Positions 30,101-45,100 of a stretch of DNA of 64,000 bases are shown piece by piece. The translations under genes were made by a program, and so were the position numbers. This stretch comes from Tetraselmis striata. Taxonomy: Eukaryota > Chlorophyta > Chlorodendrophyceae > Chlorodendrales > Chlorodendraceae. The first letter of the stretch is position 1. Every line of letters starts with the position of its first letter. The notes below the pieces were generated by a model, which had not been told where the DNA came from, ran no database searches, and saw only the letters and a program-made list of their open reading frames with translations. The stretch lies in the NCBI GenBank assembly GCA_006384855.1, contig VCJN01000731.1, positions 104,903 through 168,902 on the forward strand, in the 5' to 3' direction.

Positions 30101-33100
30101 TTGTGACAACATTACACAGTGGGAATTGCAGTTAGCGGTGGATATTGTGAAGGCATTTCGAAATCGACGGAGAATGAGGCGGAGCTGGCGGAGTGCATCG
30201 GCAGTGCATAGGATAGCGTGTTGCTGGGATTTTGGCTGCATCGGACGCCGTATTCCCATCCATCCGGCACGGAATGTCCGGTTGCACACATTTGTGTGTG
30301 ACTATAGTGTGAATATTACGCGTCTTTTACGCCGGGTGGATGGGCATCCGGCGTCCGATGCACCCCGAATCTCACCAACACGTTACTCTACGCACCGCCA
30401 ATGCACTCCGCCAGCCCCGCCTCTTTCCGCGCGCGTCCCACATTGCATTGTATATATATACATCCGTATATGTCCTGCTCCGAAACCAGCCCACATGTCT
30501 TTTACGCCGGGTGGATGGGCATCCGGCGTCCGATGCACCCCAAGTATTTGCAGCACGCTAGTCTATGCACCGCCAATGCACTCCGCCAGCCCCGCCTCCA
30601 TCCGCGTGGGAACCGGTAGTAAGTGATGTTGTGTGCGCACATCGTGACAAGATTACACAGTGGGAATTGCAATTAGCGGTGGATAATGTGAAAATGTTTT
30701 CGAAATCAACGGAGAATGAGGCGGTAGGTGCTGGCGGAGTGCATCGGCGGTGCATAGGATAGCGTGTTGCTGAGATTTTGGCTGCATCGGACGCCGTATT
30801 CCCATCCATCCGGCACGGACTGTCCGGTTGCACAGATTTGTGTGTGACTATAGTGTGAATATTACGCGTCTTTTACGCCGGGTGGATGGGCATCCGGCGT
30901 CCGACGCACCCCGAATCTCACCAACACGTTACTCTACGCACCGCCAATGCACTCCGCCAGCCCCGCCTCTTTCCGCGCGCGTCCCACATTGCATTGTATA
31001 TATATACATCCGTATATGTACTGCTCCGAAACCAGCCCACATGTCTTTTACGCCGGGTGGATGGGCATCCGGCGTCCGATGCACCCCAAGTATTTGCAGC
31101 ACGCTAGTCTATGCACCGCCAATGCACTCCGCCAGCCCCGCCTCCATCCGCGTGGGAACCGGTAGTAAGTGATGTTGTGTGCGCACATTGTGACAACATT
31201 ACACAGTGGGAATTGCAGTTAGCGGTGGATATTGTGAAGGCATTTCGAAATCGACGGAGAATGAGGCGGAGCTGGCGGAGTGCATCGGCAGTGCATAGGA
31301 TAGCGTGTTGCTGGGATTTTGGCTGCATCGGACGCCGTATTCCCATCCATCCGGCACGGAATGTCCGGTTGCACACATTTGTGTGTGACTATAGTGTGAA
31401 TATTACGCGTCTTTTACGCCGGGTGGATGGGCATCCGGCGTCCGATGCACCCCGAATCTCACCAACACGTTACTCTACGCACCGCCAATGCACTCCGCCA
31501 GCCCCGCCTCTTTCCGCGCGCGTCCCACATTGCATTGTATATATATACATCCGTATATGTCCTGCTCCGAAACCAGCCCACATGTCTTTTACGCCGGGTG
31601 GATGGGCATCCGGCGTCCGATGCACCCCAAGTATTTGCAGCACGCTAGTCTATGCACCGCCAATGCACTCCGCCAGCCCCGCCTCCATCCGCGTGGGAAC
31701 CGGTAGTAAGTGATGTTGTGTGCGCACATCGTGACAAGATTACACAGTGGGAATTGCAGTTAGCGGTGGATAATGTGAAAATGTTTTCGAAATCAACGGA
31801 GAATGAGGCGGTAGGTGCTGGCGGAGTGCATCGGCGGTGCATAGGATAGCGTGTTGCTGGGATTTTGGCTGCATCGGACGCCGTATTCCCATCCGTCCGG
31901 CACGGAATGTCCGGTTCGCACAGATTTGTGTGTGACTATAATGTGAATATTACGCGTCTTTTACGCCGGGTGGATGGGCATCCGGCGTCCGACGCACCCC
32001 GAATCTCACCACTCGTAACTCCACGCACCGCCAATGCACTCCGCCAGCCCCGCCTCCATCCTCGTGGGATCCGGTAGTAAGTGATGTTGTGTGCGCACAT
32101 CGTGACAACATTACACAGTGGGAATTGCAGTTAGCGGTGGATATTGTGAAGGCATTTCGAAATCGACGGAGAATGAGGCGGTGCTGGCGGAGTGCATCGG
32201 CGGTGCGTAGGATAGCGTGTTGCTGGGATTTTGGCTGCATCGGACGCCGTATTCCCATCCGTCCGGCACGGAATGTCCGGTTCGCACAGATTTGTGTGTG
32301 ACTATAATGTGAATATTACGCGTCTTTTACGCCGGGTGGATGGGCATCCGGCGTCCGACGCACCCCGAATCTCACCACTCGTTACTCTACGCACCGCCAA
32401 TGCACTCCGCCAGCCCCGCCTCCATCCGCGTGGGAACCGGTAGTAAGTGATGTTGTGTGCGCACATCGTGACAAGATTACACAGTGGGAATTGCAATTAG
32501 CGGTGGATATTGTGAAGGCATTTCGAAATCGACGGAGAATGAGGCGGAGCTGGCGGAGTGCATCGGCGGTGCATAGGATAGCGTGTTGCTGGGATTTTGG
32601 CTGCATCGGACGCCGTATTCCCATCCATCCGGCACGGAATGTCCGGTTGCACAGATTTGTGTGTGACTATAGTGTGAATATTACGCGTCTTTTACGCCGG
32701 GTGGATGGGCATCCGGCGTCCGATGCACCCCGAATCTCACCAACACGTTACTCTACGCACCGCCAATGCACTCCGCCAGGCCCGCCTCTTTCCGCGCGCG
32801 TCCCACATTGCATTGTATATATACATACGTACATGTCCTGCTCCGAAACCAGCCCACATGTCTTTTACGCCGGGTGGATGGGCATCCGGCGTCCGATGCA
32901 CCCCAAGTATTTGCAGCACGCTAGTCTATGCACCGCCAATGCACTCCGCCAGCCCCGCCTCCATCCGCGTGGGAACCGGTAGTAAGTGATGTTGTGTGCG
33001 CACATTGTCACAACATTACACAGTGGGAATTGCAGTTAGCGGTGGATAATGTGAAGGCATTTCGAAATCGACGGAGAATGAGGCGGTAGGTGCTGGCGGA

Positions 33101-36100
33101 GTGCATCGGCGGTGCATAGGATAGCGTGTTGCTGGGATTTTGGCTGCATCGGACGCCGTATTCCCATCCATCCGGCACGGAATGTCCGGTTACACACATT
33201 TGTGTGTGACTATAGTGTGAATATTACGCGTCTTTTACGCCGGGTGGATGGGCATCCGGCGTCCGATGCACCCCAAGTATTTGCAGCACGCTAGTCTATG
33301 CACCGCCAATGCACTCCGCCAGCCCCGCCTCCATCCGCGTGGGAACCGGTAGTAAGTGATGTTGTGTGCGCACATTGTCACACCATTACACAGTGGGAAT
33401 TGCAGTTAGCGGTGGATATTGTGAAGGCATTTCGAAATCGACGGAGAATGAGGCGGTAGGTGCTGGCGGAGTGCATCGGCAGTGCATAGGATAGCGTGTT
33501 GCTGAGATTTTGGCTGCATCGGACGCCGTATTCCCATCCATCCGGCACGGACTGTCCGGTTGCACACATTTGTGTGTGACTATAGTGTGAATATTACGCG
33601 TCTTTTACGCCGGGTGGATGGGCATCCGGCGTCCGACGCACCCCGAATCTCACCACTCGTTACTCTACGCACCGCCAATGCACTCCGCCAGCCCCGCCTC
33701 CATCCGCGTGGGAACCGGTAGTAAGTGATGTTGTGTGCGCACATCGTGACAACATTACACAGTGGGAATTGCAGTTAGCGGTGGATAATGTGAAGGCATT
33801 TCGAAATCGACGGAGAATGAGGCGGAGCTGGCGGAGTGCATCGGCGGTGCATAGGATAGCGTGTTGCTGGGATTTTGGCTGCATCGGACGCCGTATTCCC
33901 ATCCGTCCGGCACGGAATGTCCGGTTCGCACAGATTTGTGTGTGACTATAATGTGAATATTACGCGTCTTTTACGCCGGGTGGATGGGCATCCGGCGTCC
34001 GACGCACCCCGAATCTCACCACTCGTAACTCTACGCACCGCCAATGCACTCCGCCAGCCCCGCCTCCATCCTCGTGGGAACCGGTAGTAAGTGATGTTGT
34101 GTGCGCACATCGTGACAAGATTACACAGTGGGAATTGCAATTAGCGGTGGATAATGTGAAAATGTTTTCGAAATCGACGGAGAATGAGGCGGTAGGTGCT
34201 GGCGGAGTGCATCGGCGGTGCATAGGATAGCGTGTTGCTGGGATTTTGGCTGCATCGGACGCCGTATTCCCATCCATCCGGCACGGAATGTCCGGTTGCA
34301 CACATTTGTGTGTGACTATAGTGTGAATATTACGCGTCTTTTACGCCAGGTGGATGGGCATCCGGCGTCCGATGCACCCCGAATCTCACCAACACGTTAC
34401 TCTACGCTCCGCCAATGCACTCCGCCAGCCCCGCCTCTTTCCGCGCGCGTCCCACATTGCATTGTATATATACATACGTACATGTCCTGCTCCGAAACCA
34501 GCCCACATGTCTTTTACGCCGGGTGGATGGGCATCCGGCGTCCGATGCACCCCAAGTATTTGCAGCACGCTAGTCTATGCACCGCCAATGCACTCCGCCA
34601 GCCCCGCCTCCATCCGCGTGGGAACCGGTAGTAAGTGATGTTGTGTGCGCACATCGTGACAAGATTACACAGTGGGAATTGCAGTTAGCGGTGGATAATG
34701 TGAAGGCATTTCGAAATCGACGGAGAATGAGGCGGTGCTGGCGAAGTGCATCGGCAGTGCATAGGATAGCGTGTTGCTGGGATTTTGGCTGCATCGGACG
34801 CCGTATTCCCATCCATCCGGCACGGACTGTCCGGTTGCACACATTTGTGTGTGACTATAGTGTGAATATTACGCGTCTTTTACGCCGGGTGGATGGGCAT
34901 CCGGCGTCCGATGCACCCCGAATCTCACCAACACGTTACTCTACGCACCGCCAATGCACTCCGCCAGCCCCGCCTCTTTCCGCGCGCGTCCCACATTGCA
35001 TTGTATATATATACATCCGTACATGTACTGCTCCGAAACCAGCCCACATGTCTTTTACGCCGGGTGGATGGGCATCCGGCGTCCGATGCACCCCAAGTAT
35101 TTGCAGCACGCTAGTCTATGCACCGCCAATGCACTCCGCCAGCCCCGCCTCCATCCGCGTGGGATCCGGTAGTAAGTGATGTTGTGTGCGCACATCGTGA
35201 CAAGATTACACAGTGGGAATTGCAATTAGCGGTGGATAATGTGAAAATGTTTTCGAAATCAACGGAGAATGAGGCGGTAGGTGCTGGCGGAGTGCATCGG
35301 CGGTGCATAGGATAGCGTGTTGCTGGGATTTTGGCTGCATCGGACGCCGTATTCCCATCCGTCCGGCACGGAATGTCCGGTTCGCACAGATTTGTGTGTG
35401 ACTATAATGTGAATATTACGCGTCTTTTACGCCGGGTGGATGGGCATCCGGCGTCCGACGCACCCCGAATCTCACCACTCGTTACTCTACGCACCGCCAA
35501 TGCACTCCGCCAGCCCCGCCTCCATCCGCGTGGGAACCGGTAGTAAGTGATGTTGTGTGCGCACATCGTGACAACATTACACAGTGGGAATTGCAGTTAG
35601 CGGTGGATAATGTGAAGGCATTTCGAAATCGACGGAGAATGAGGCGGTAGGTGCTGGCGGAGTGCATCGGCGGTGCATAGGATAGCGTGTTGCTGGGATT
35701 TTGGCTGCATCGGACGCCGTATTCCCATCCATCCGGCACGGAATGTCCGGTTCGCACAGATTTGTGTGTGACTATAGTGTGAATATTACGCGTCTTTTAC
35801 GCCGGGTGGATGAGCATCCGGCGTCCGATGCACCCCAAATCTCACCAACACGTTACTCTACGCACCGCCAATGCACGCCGCCAGCCCCGCCTCCATCCGC
35901 ACGCGTCGTACATTGCATTGTATATATATATATACATACGTACATGTACTGCTCCGAAACCAGCCCACATGTCTTTTACGCCGGGTGGATGGGCATCCGG
36001 CGTCCGATGCACCCCAAGTATTTGCAGCACGCTAGTCTATGCACCGCCAATGCACTCCGCCAGCCCCGCCTCCATCCGCGTGGGAACCGGTAGTAAGTGA

Positions 36101-39100
36101 TGTTGTGTGCGCACATCGTGACAAGATTACACAGTGGGAATTGCAATTAGCGGTGGATAATGTGAAAATGTTTTCGAAATCAACGGAGAATGAGGCGGTA
36201 GGTGCTGGCGGAGTGCATCGGCGGTGCATAGGATAGCGTGTTGCTGGGATTTTGGCTGCATCGGACGCCGTATTCCCGTCCGTCCGGCACGGAATGTCCG
36301 GTTCGCACAGATTTGTGTGTGACTATAATGTGAATATTACGCGTCTTTTACGCCGGGTGGATGGGCATCCGGCGTCCGACGCACCCCGAATCTCACCACT
36401 CGTTACTCTACGCACCGCCAATGCACTCCGCCAGCCCCGCTTCCATCCGCGTGGGAACCGGTAGTAAGTGATGTTGTGTGCGCACATCGTGACAAGATTA
36501 CACAGTGGGAATTGCAATTAGCGGTGGATAATGTGAAGGCATTTCGAAATCAACGGAGAATGAGGCGGTAGGTGCTGGCGGAGTGCATCGGCGGTGCATA
36601 GGATAGCGTGTTGCTGGGATTTTGGCTGCATCGGACGCCGTATTCCCATCCATCCGGCACGGAATGTCCGGTTGCACAGATTTGTGTGTGACTATAGTGT
36701 GAATATTACGCGTCTTTTACGCCAGGTGGATGGGCATCCGGCGTCCGATGCACCCCGAATCTCACCAACACGTTACTCTACGCACCGCCAATGCACTCCG
36801 CCAGCCCCGCCTCTTTCCGCGCGCGTCCCACATTGCATTGTATATATACATACGTACATGTCCTGCTCCGAAACCAGCCCACATGTCTTTTACGCCGGGT
36901 GGATGGGCATCCGGCGTCCGATGCACCCCAAGTATTTGTAGCACGCTAGTCTATGCACCGCCAATGCACTCCGCCAGCCCTGCCTCCATCCGCGTGGGAA
37001 CCGGTAGTAAGTGATGTTGTGTGCGCACATCGTGACAAGATTACACAGTGGGAATTGCAATTAGCGGTGGATAATGTGAAAATGTTTTCGAAATCAACGG
37101 AGAATGAGGCGGTAGGTGCTGGCGGAGTGCATCGGCGGTGCATAGGATAGCGTGTTGCTGGGATTTTGGCTGCATCGGACGCCGTATTCCCATCCATCCG
37201 GCACGGAATGTCCGGTTCGCACAGATTTGTGTGTGACTATAATGTGAATATTACGCGTCTTTTACGCCGGGTGGATGGGCATCCGGCGTCCGACGCACCC
37301 CGAATCTCACCACTCGTTACTCTACGCACCGCCAATGCACTCCGCCAGCCCCGCCTCCATCCGCGTGGGAACCGGTAGTAAGTGATGTTGTGTGCGCACA
37401 TCGTGACAACATTACACAGTGGGAATTGCAGTTAGCGGTGGATATTGTGAAGGCATTTCGAAATCGACGGAGAATGAGGCGGTAGGTGCTGGCGGAGTGC
37501 ATCGGCGGTGCATAGGATAGCGTGTTGCTGGGATTTTGGCTGCATCGGACGCCGTATTCCCATCCATCCGGCACGGAATGTCCGGTTACACACATTTGTG
37601 TGTGACTATAGTGTGAATATTACGCGTCTTTTACGCCGGGTGGATGGGCATCCGGCGTCCGATGCACCCCAAGTATTTGCAGCACGCTAGTCTATGCACC
37701 GCCAATGCACTCCGCCAGCCCCGCCTCCATCCGCGTGGGAACCGGTAGTAAGTGATGTTGTGTGCGCACATCGTGACAAGATTACACAGTGGGAATTGCA
37801 ATTAGCGGTGGATAATGTGAAAATGTTTTCGAAATCAACGGAGAATGAGGCGGTAGGTGCTGGCGGAGTGCATCGGCGGTGCATAGGATAGCGTGTTGCT
37901 GGGATTTTGGCTGCATCGGACGCCGTATTCCCATCCGTCCGGCACGGAATGTCCGGTTCGCACAGATTTGTGTGTGACTATAATGTGAATATTACGCGTC
38001 TTTTACGCCGGGTGGATGGGCATCCGGCGTCCGACGCACCCCGAATCTCACCACTCGTTACTCTACGCACCGCCAATGCACTCCGCCAGCCCCGCCTCCA
38101 TCCGCGTGGGAACCGGTAGTAAGTGATGTTGTGTGCGCACATCGTGACAACATTACACAGTGGGAATTGCAGTTAGCGGTGGATATTGTGAAGGCATTTC
38201 GAAATCGACGGAGAATGAGGCGGTAGGTGCTGGCGGAGTGCATCGGCGGTGCATAGGATAGCGTGTTGCTGGGATTTTGGCTGCATCGGACGCCGTATTC
38301 CCATCCATCCGGCACGGAATGTCCGGTTGCACAGATTTGTGTGTGACTATAGTGTGAATATTACGCGTCTTTTACGCCAGGTGGATGGGCATCCGGCGTC
38401 CGATGCACCCCGAATCTCACCAACACGTTACTCTACGCACCGCCAATGCACTCCGCCAGCCCCGCCTCTTTCCGCGCGCGTCCCACATTGCATTGTATAT
38501 ATACATACGTACATGTCCTGCTCCGAAACCAGCCCACATGTCTTTTACGCCGGGTGGATGGGCATCCGGCGTCCGATGCACCCCAAGTATTTGCAGCACG
38601 CTAGTCTATGCACCGCCAATGCACTCCGCCAGCCCCGCCTGCATCCGCGTGGGAACCGGTAGTAAGTGATGTTGTGTGCGCACATTGTGACAACATTACA
38701 CAGTGGGAATTGCAGTTAGCGGTGGATAATGTGAAAATGTTTTCGAAATCAACGGAGAATGAGGCGGTGCTGGCGGAGTGCATCGGCAGTGCATAGGATA
38801 GCGTGTTGCTGAGATTTTGGCTGCATCGGACGCCGTATTCCCATCCATCCGGCACGGACTGTCCGGTTGCACACATTTGTGTGTGACTATAGTGTGAATA
38901 TTACGCGTCTTTTACGCCGGGTGGATGGGCATCCGGCGTCCGACGCACCCCGAATCTCACCAACACGTTACTCTACGCACCGCCAATGCACTCCGCCAGC
39001 CCCGCCTCTTTCCGCGCGCGTCCCACATTGCATTGTATATATATACATCCGTACATGTACTGCTCCGAAACCAGCCCACATGTCTTTTACGCCGGGTGGA

Positions 39101-42100
39101 TGGGCATCCGGCGTCCGATGCACCCCAAGTATTTGCAGCACGCTAGTCTATGCACCGCCAATGCACTCCGCCAGCCCCGCCTCCATCCGCGTGGGAACCG
39201 GTAGTAAGTGATGTTGTGTGCGCACATCGTGACAAGATTACACAGTGGGAATTGCAATTAGCGGTGGATAATGTGAAAATGTTTTCGAAATCAACGGAGA
39301 ATGAGGCGGTAGGTGCTGGCGGAGTGCATCAGCGGTGCATAGGATAGCGTGTTGCTGGGATTTTGGCTGCATCGGACGCCGTATTCCCATCCGTCCGGCA
39401 CGGAATGTCCGGTTCGCACAGATTTGTGTGTGACTATAATGTGAATATTACGCGTCTTTTACGCCGGGTGGATGGGCATCCGGCGTCCGACGCACCCCGA
39501 ATCTCACCACTCGTTACTCTACGCACCGCCAATGCACTCCGCCAGCCCCGCCTCCATCCGCGTGGGAACCGGTAGTAAGTGATGTTGTGTGCGCACATCG
39601 TGACAACATTACACAGTGGGAATTGCAGTTAGCGGTGGATATTGTGAAGGCATTTCGAAATCGACGGAGAATGAGGCGGTAGGTGCTGGCGGAGTGCATC
39701 GGCGGTGCATAGGATAGCGTGTTGCTGGGATTTTGGCTGCATCGGACGCCGTATTCCCATCCATCCGGCACGGAATGTCCGGTTGCACAGATTTGTGTGT
39801 GACTATAGTGTGAATATTACGCGTCTTTTACGCCAGGTGGATGGGCATCCGGCGTCCGATGCACCCCGAATCTCACCAACACGTTACTCTACGCACCGCC
39901 AATGCACTCCGCCAGCCCCGCCTCTTTCCGCGCGCGTCCCACATTGCATTGTATATATACATACGTACATGTCCTGCTCCGAAACCAGCCCACATGTCTT
40001 TTACGCCGGGTGGATGGGCATCCGGCGTCCGATGCACCCCAAGTATTTGCAGCACGCTAGTCTATGCACCGCCAATGCACTCCGCCAGCCCCGCCTGCAT
40101 CCGCGTGGGAACCGGTAGTAAGTGATGTTGTGTGCGCACATTGTGACAACATTACACAGTGGGAATTGCAGTTAGCGGTGGATAATGTGAAAATGTTTTC
40201 GAAATCAACGGAGAATGAGGCGGTGCTGGCGGAGTGCATCGGCAGTGCATAGGATAGCGTGTTGCTGAGATTTTGGCTGCATCGGACGCCGTATTCCCAT
40301 CCATCCGGCACGGACTGTCCGGTTGCACACATTTGTGTGTGACTATAGTGTGAATATTACGCGTCTTTTACGCCGGGTGGATGGGCATCCGGCGTCCGAC
40401 GCACCCCGAATCTCACCAACACGTTACTCTACGCACCGCCAATGCACTCCGCCAGCCCCGCCTCTTTCCGCGCGCGTCCCACATTGCATTGTATATATAT
40501 ACATCCGTATATGTACTGCTCCGAAACCAGCCCACATGTCTTTTACGCCGGGTGGATGGGCATCCGGCGTCCGATGCACCCCAAGTATTTGCAGCACGCT
40601 AGTCTATGCACCGCCAATGCACTCCGCCAGCCCCGCCTCCATCCGCGTGGGAACCGGTAGTAAGTGATGTTGTGTGCGCACATTGTGACAACATTACACA
40701 GTGGGAATTGCAGTTAGCGGTGGATATTGTGAAGGCATTTCGAAATCGACGGAGAATGAGGCGGAGCTGGCGGAGTGCATCGGCAGTGCATAGGATAGCG
40801 TGTTGCTGAGATTTTGGCTGCATCGGACGCCGTATTCCCATCCATCCGGCACGGACTGTCCAGTTGCACACATTTGTGTGTGACTATAGTGTGAATATTA
40901 CGCGTCTTTTACGCCGGGTGGATGGGCATCCGGCGTCCGATGCACCCCGAATCTCACCAACACGTTACTCTACGCACCGCCAATGCACTCCGCCAGCCCC
41001 GCCTCTTTCCGCGCGCGTCCCACATTGCATTGTATATATACATCCGTACATGTACTGCTCCGAAACCAGCCCACATGTCTTTTACGCCGGGTGGATGGGC
41101 ATCCGGCGTCCGATGCACCCCAAGTATTTGCAGCACGCTAGTCTATGCACCGCCAATGCACTCCGCCAGCCCCGCCTCCATCCGCGTGGGAACCGGTAGT
41201 AAGTGATGTTGTGTGCGCACATTGTGACAAGATTACACAGTGGGAATTGCAGTTAGCGGTGGATATTGTGAAGGCATTTCGAAATCGACGGAGAATGAGG
41301 CGGTAGGTGCTGGCGGAGTGCATCGGCGGTGCATAGGATAGCGTGTTGCTGGGATTTTGGCTGCATCGGACGCCGTATTCCCATCCATCCGGCACGGAAT
41401 GTCCGGTTGCACACATTTGTGTGTGACTATAGTGTGAATATTACGCGTCTTTTACGCCGGGTGGATGGGCATCCGGCGTCCGATGCACCCCGAATCTCAC
41501 CAACACGTTACTCTACGCACCGCCAATGCACTCCGCCAGCCCCGCCTCTTTCCGCGCGCGTCCCACATTGCATTGTATATATACATCCGTATATGTACTG
41601 CTCCGAAACCAGCCCACATGTCTTTTACGCCGGGTGGATGGGCATCCGGCGTCCGATGCACCCCAAGTATTTGCAGCACGCTAGTCTATGCACCGCCAAT
41701 GCACTCCGCCAGCCCCGCCTCCATCCGCGTGGGAACCGGTAGTAAGTGATGTTGTGTGCGCACATTGTGACAACATTACACAGTGGGAATTGCAGTTAGC
41801 GGTGGATATTGTGAAGGCATTTCGAAATCGACGGAGAATGAGGCGGTGCTGGCGGAGTGCATCGGCAGTGCATAGGATAGCGTGTTGCTGAGATTTTGGC
41901 TGCATCGGACGCCGTATTCCCATCCATCCGGCACGGACTGTCCGGTTTGCACACATTTGTGTGTGACTATAGTGTGAATATTACGCGTCTTTTACGCCGG
42001 GTGGATGGGCATCCGGCGTCCGATGCACCCCGAATCTCACCAACACGTTACTCTACGCACCGCCAATGCACTCCGCCAGCCCCGCCTCTTTCCGCGCGCG

Positions 42101-45100
42101 TCCCACATTGCATTGTATATATATACATCCGTACATGTACTGCTCCGAAACCAGCCCACATGTCTTTTACGCCGGGTGGATGGGCATCCGGCGTCCGATG
42201 CACCCCAAGTATTTGCAGCACGCTAGTCTATGCACCGCCAATGCACTCCGCCAGCCCCGCCTCCATCCGCGTGGGAACCGGTAGTAAGTGATGTTGTGTG
42301 CGCACATTGTGACAACATTACACAGTGGGAATTGCAGTTAGCGGTGGATATTGTGAAGGCATTTCGAAATCGACGGAGAATGAGGCGGTAGCTGGCGGAG
42401 TGCATCGGCGGTGCATAGGATAGCGTGTTGCTGAGATTTTGGCTGCATCGGACGCCGTATTCCCATCCATCCGGCACGGACTGTCCGGTTGCACACATTT
42501 GTGTGTGACTATAGTGTGAATATTACGCGTCTTTTACGCCGGGTGGATGGGCATCCGGCGTCCGATGCACCCCGAATCTCACCAACACGTTACTCTACGC
42601 ACCGCCAATGCACTCCGCCAGCCCCGCCTCTTTCCGCGCGCGTCCCACATTGCATTGTATATATACATACGTACATGTACTGCTCCGAAACCAGCCCACA
42701 TGTCTTTTACGCCGGGTGGATGGGCATCCGGCGTCCGATGCACCCCAAGTATTTGCAGCACGCTAGTCTATGCACCGCCAATGCACTCCGCCAGCCCCGC
42801 CTCCATCCGCGTGGGAACCGGTAGTAAGTGATGTTGTGTGCGCACATTGTGACAAGATTACACAGTGGGAATTGCAGTTAGCGGTGGATATTGTGAAGGC
42901 ATTTCGAAATCGACGGAGAATGAGGCGGTGCTGGCGGAGTGCATCGGCGGTGCATAGGATAGCGTGTTGCTGGGATTTTGGCTGCATCGGACGCCGTATT
43001 CCCATCCATCCGGCACGGAATGTCCGGTTGCACAGATTTGTGTGTGACTATAGTGTGAATATTACGCGTCTTTTACGCCGGGTGGATGGGCATCCGGCGT
43101 CCGATGCACCCCGAATCTCACCAACACGTTACTCTACGCACCGCCAATGCACTCCGCCAGCCCCGCCTCTTTCCGCGCGCGTCCCACATTGCATTGTATA
43201 TATATACATACGTACATGTACTGCTCCGAAACCAGCCCACATGTCTTTTACGCCGGGTGGATGGGCATCCGGCGTCCGATGCACCCCAAGTATTTGCAGC
43301 ACGCTAGTCTATGCACCGCCAATGCACTCCGCCAGCCCCGCCTCCATCCGCGTGGGAACCGGTAGTAAGTGATGTTGTGTGCGCACATCGTGACAACATT
43401 ACACAGTGGGAATTGCAGTTAGCGGTGGATATTGTGAAGGCATTTCGAAATCGACGGAGAATGAGGCGGTGCTGGCGGAGTGCATCGGCGGTGCATAGGA
43501 TAGCGTGTTGCTGGGATTTTGGCTGCATCGGACGCCGTATTCCCATCCGTCCGGCACGGAATGTCCGGTTCGCACAGATTTGTGTGTGACTATAATGTGA
43601 ATATTACGCGTCTTTTACGCCGGGTGGATGGGCATCCGGCGTCCGATGCACCCCGAATCTCACCAACACGTTACTCTACGCACCGCCAATGCACTCCGCC
43701 AGCCCCGCCTCTTTCCGCGCGCGTCCCACATTGCATTGTATATATATACATACGTACATGTACTGCTCCGAAACCAGCCCCACATGTCTTTTACGCCGGG
43801 TGGATGGGCATCCGGCGTCCGATGCACCCCAAGTATTTGCAGCACGCTAGTCTATGCACCGCCAATGCACTCCGCCAGCCCCGCCTCCATTCCGCGTGGG
43901 AACCGGTAGTAAGTGATGTTGTGTGCGCACATCGTGACAACATTACACAGTGGGAATTGCAGTTAGCGGTGGATATTGTGAAGGCATTTCGAAATCGACG
44001 GAGAATGAGGCGGTAGGTGCTGGCGGAGTGCATCGGCGGTGCATAGGATATGCGTGTTGCTGGGATTTTGGCTGCATCGGACGCCGTATTCCCATCCGTC
44101 CGGCACGGAATGTCCGGTTCGCACAGATTTGTGTGTGACTATAATGTGAATATTACGCGTCTTTTACGCCGGGTGGATGGGCATCCGGCGTCCGACGCAC
44201 CCCGAAATCTCACACTCGTTACTCTACGCACCGCCAATGCACTCCGCCAGCCCCGCCTCCATCCGCGTGGGAACCGGTAGTAAGTGATGTTGTGTGCGCA
44301 CATCGTGACAACATTACACAGTGGGAATTGCAGTTAGCGGTGGATATTGTGAAGGCATTTCGAAATCGACGGAGAATGAGGCGGTGCTGGCGGAGTGCAT
44401 CGGCGGTGCATAGGATAGCGTGTTGCTGGGATTTTGGCTGCATCGGACGCCGTATTCCCATCCGTCCGGCACGGAATGTCCGGTTCGCACAGATTTGTGT
44501 GTGACTATAATGTGAATATTACGCGTCTTTTACGCCGGGTGGATGGGCATCCGGCGTCCGATGCACCCCGAATCTCACCACTCGTTACTCTACGCACCGC
44601 CAATGCACTCCGCCAGCCCCGCCTCCATCCTCGTGGGATCCGGTAGTAAGTGATGTTGTGTGCGCACATCGTGACAACATTACACAGTGGGAATTGCAAT
44701 TAGCGGTGGATAATGTGAAAATGTTTTCGAAATCAACGGAGAATGAGGCGGTAGGTGCTGGCGGAGTGCATCGGCGGTGCATAGGATAGCGTGTTGCTGG
44801 GATTTTGGCTGCATCGGACGCCGTATTCCCATCCGTCCGGCACGGAATGTCCGGTTCGCACAGATTTGTGTGTGACTATAATGTGAATATTACGCGTCTT
44901 TTACGCCGGGTGGATGGGCATCCGGCGTCCGACGCACCCCGAATCTCACCACTCGTTACTCTACGCACCGCCAATGCACTCCGCCAGCCCCGCCTCCATC
45001 CGCGTGGGAACCGGTAGTAAGTGATGTTGTGTGCGCACATTGTGACAACATTACACATTGGGAATTGCAGTTAGCGGTGGATATTGTGAAGGCATTTCGA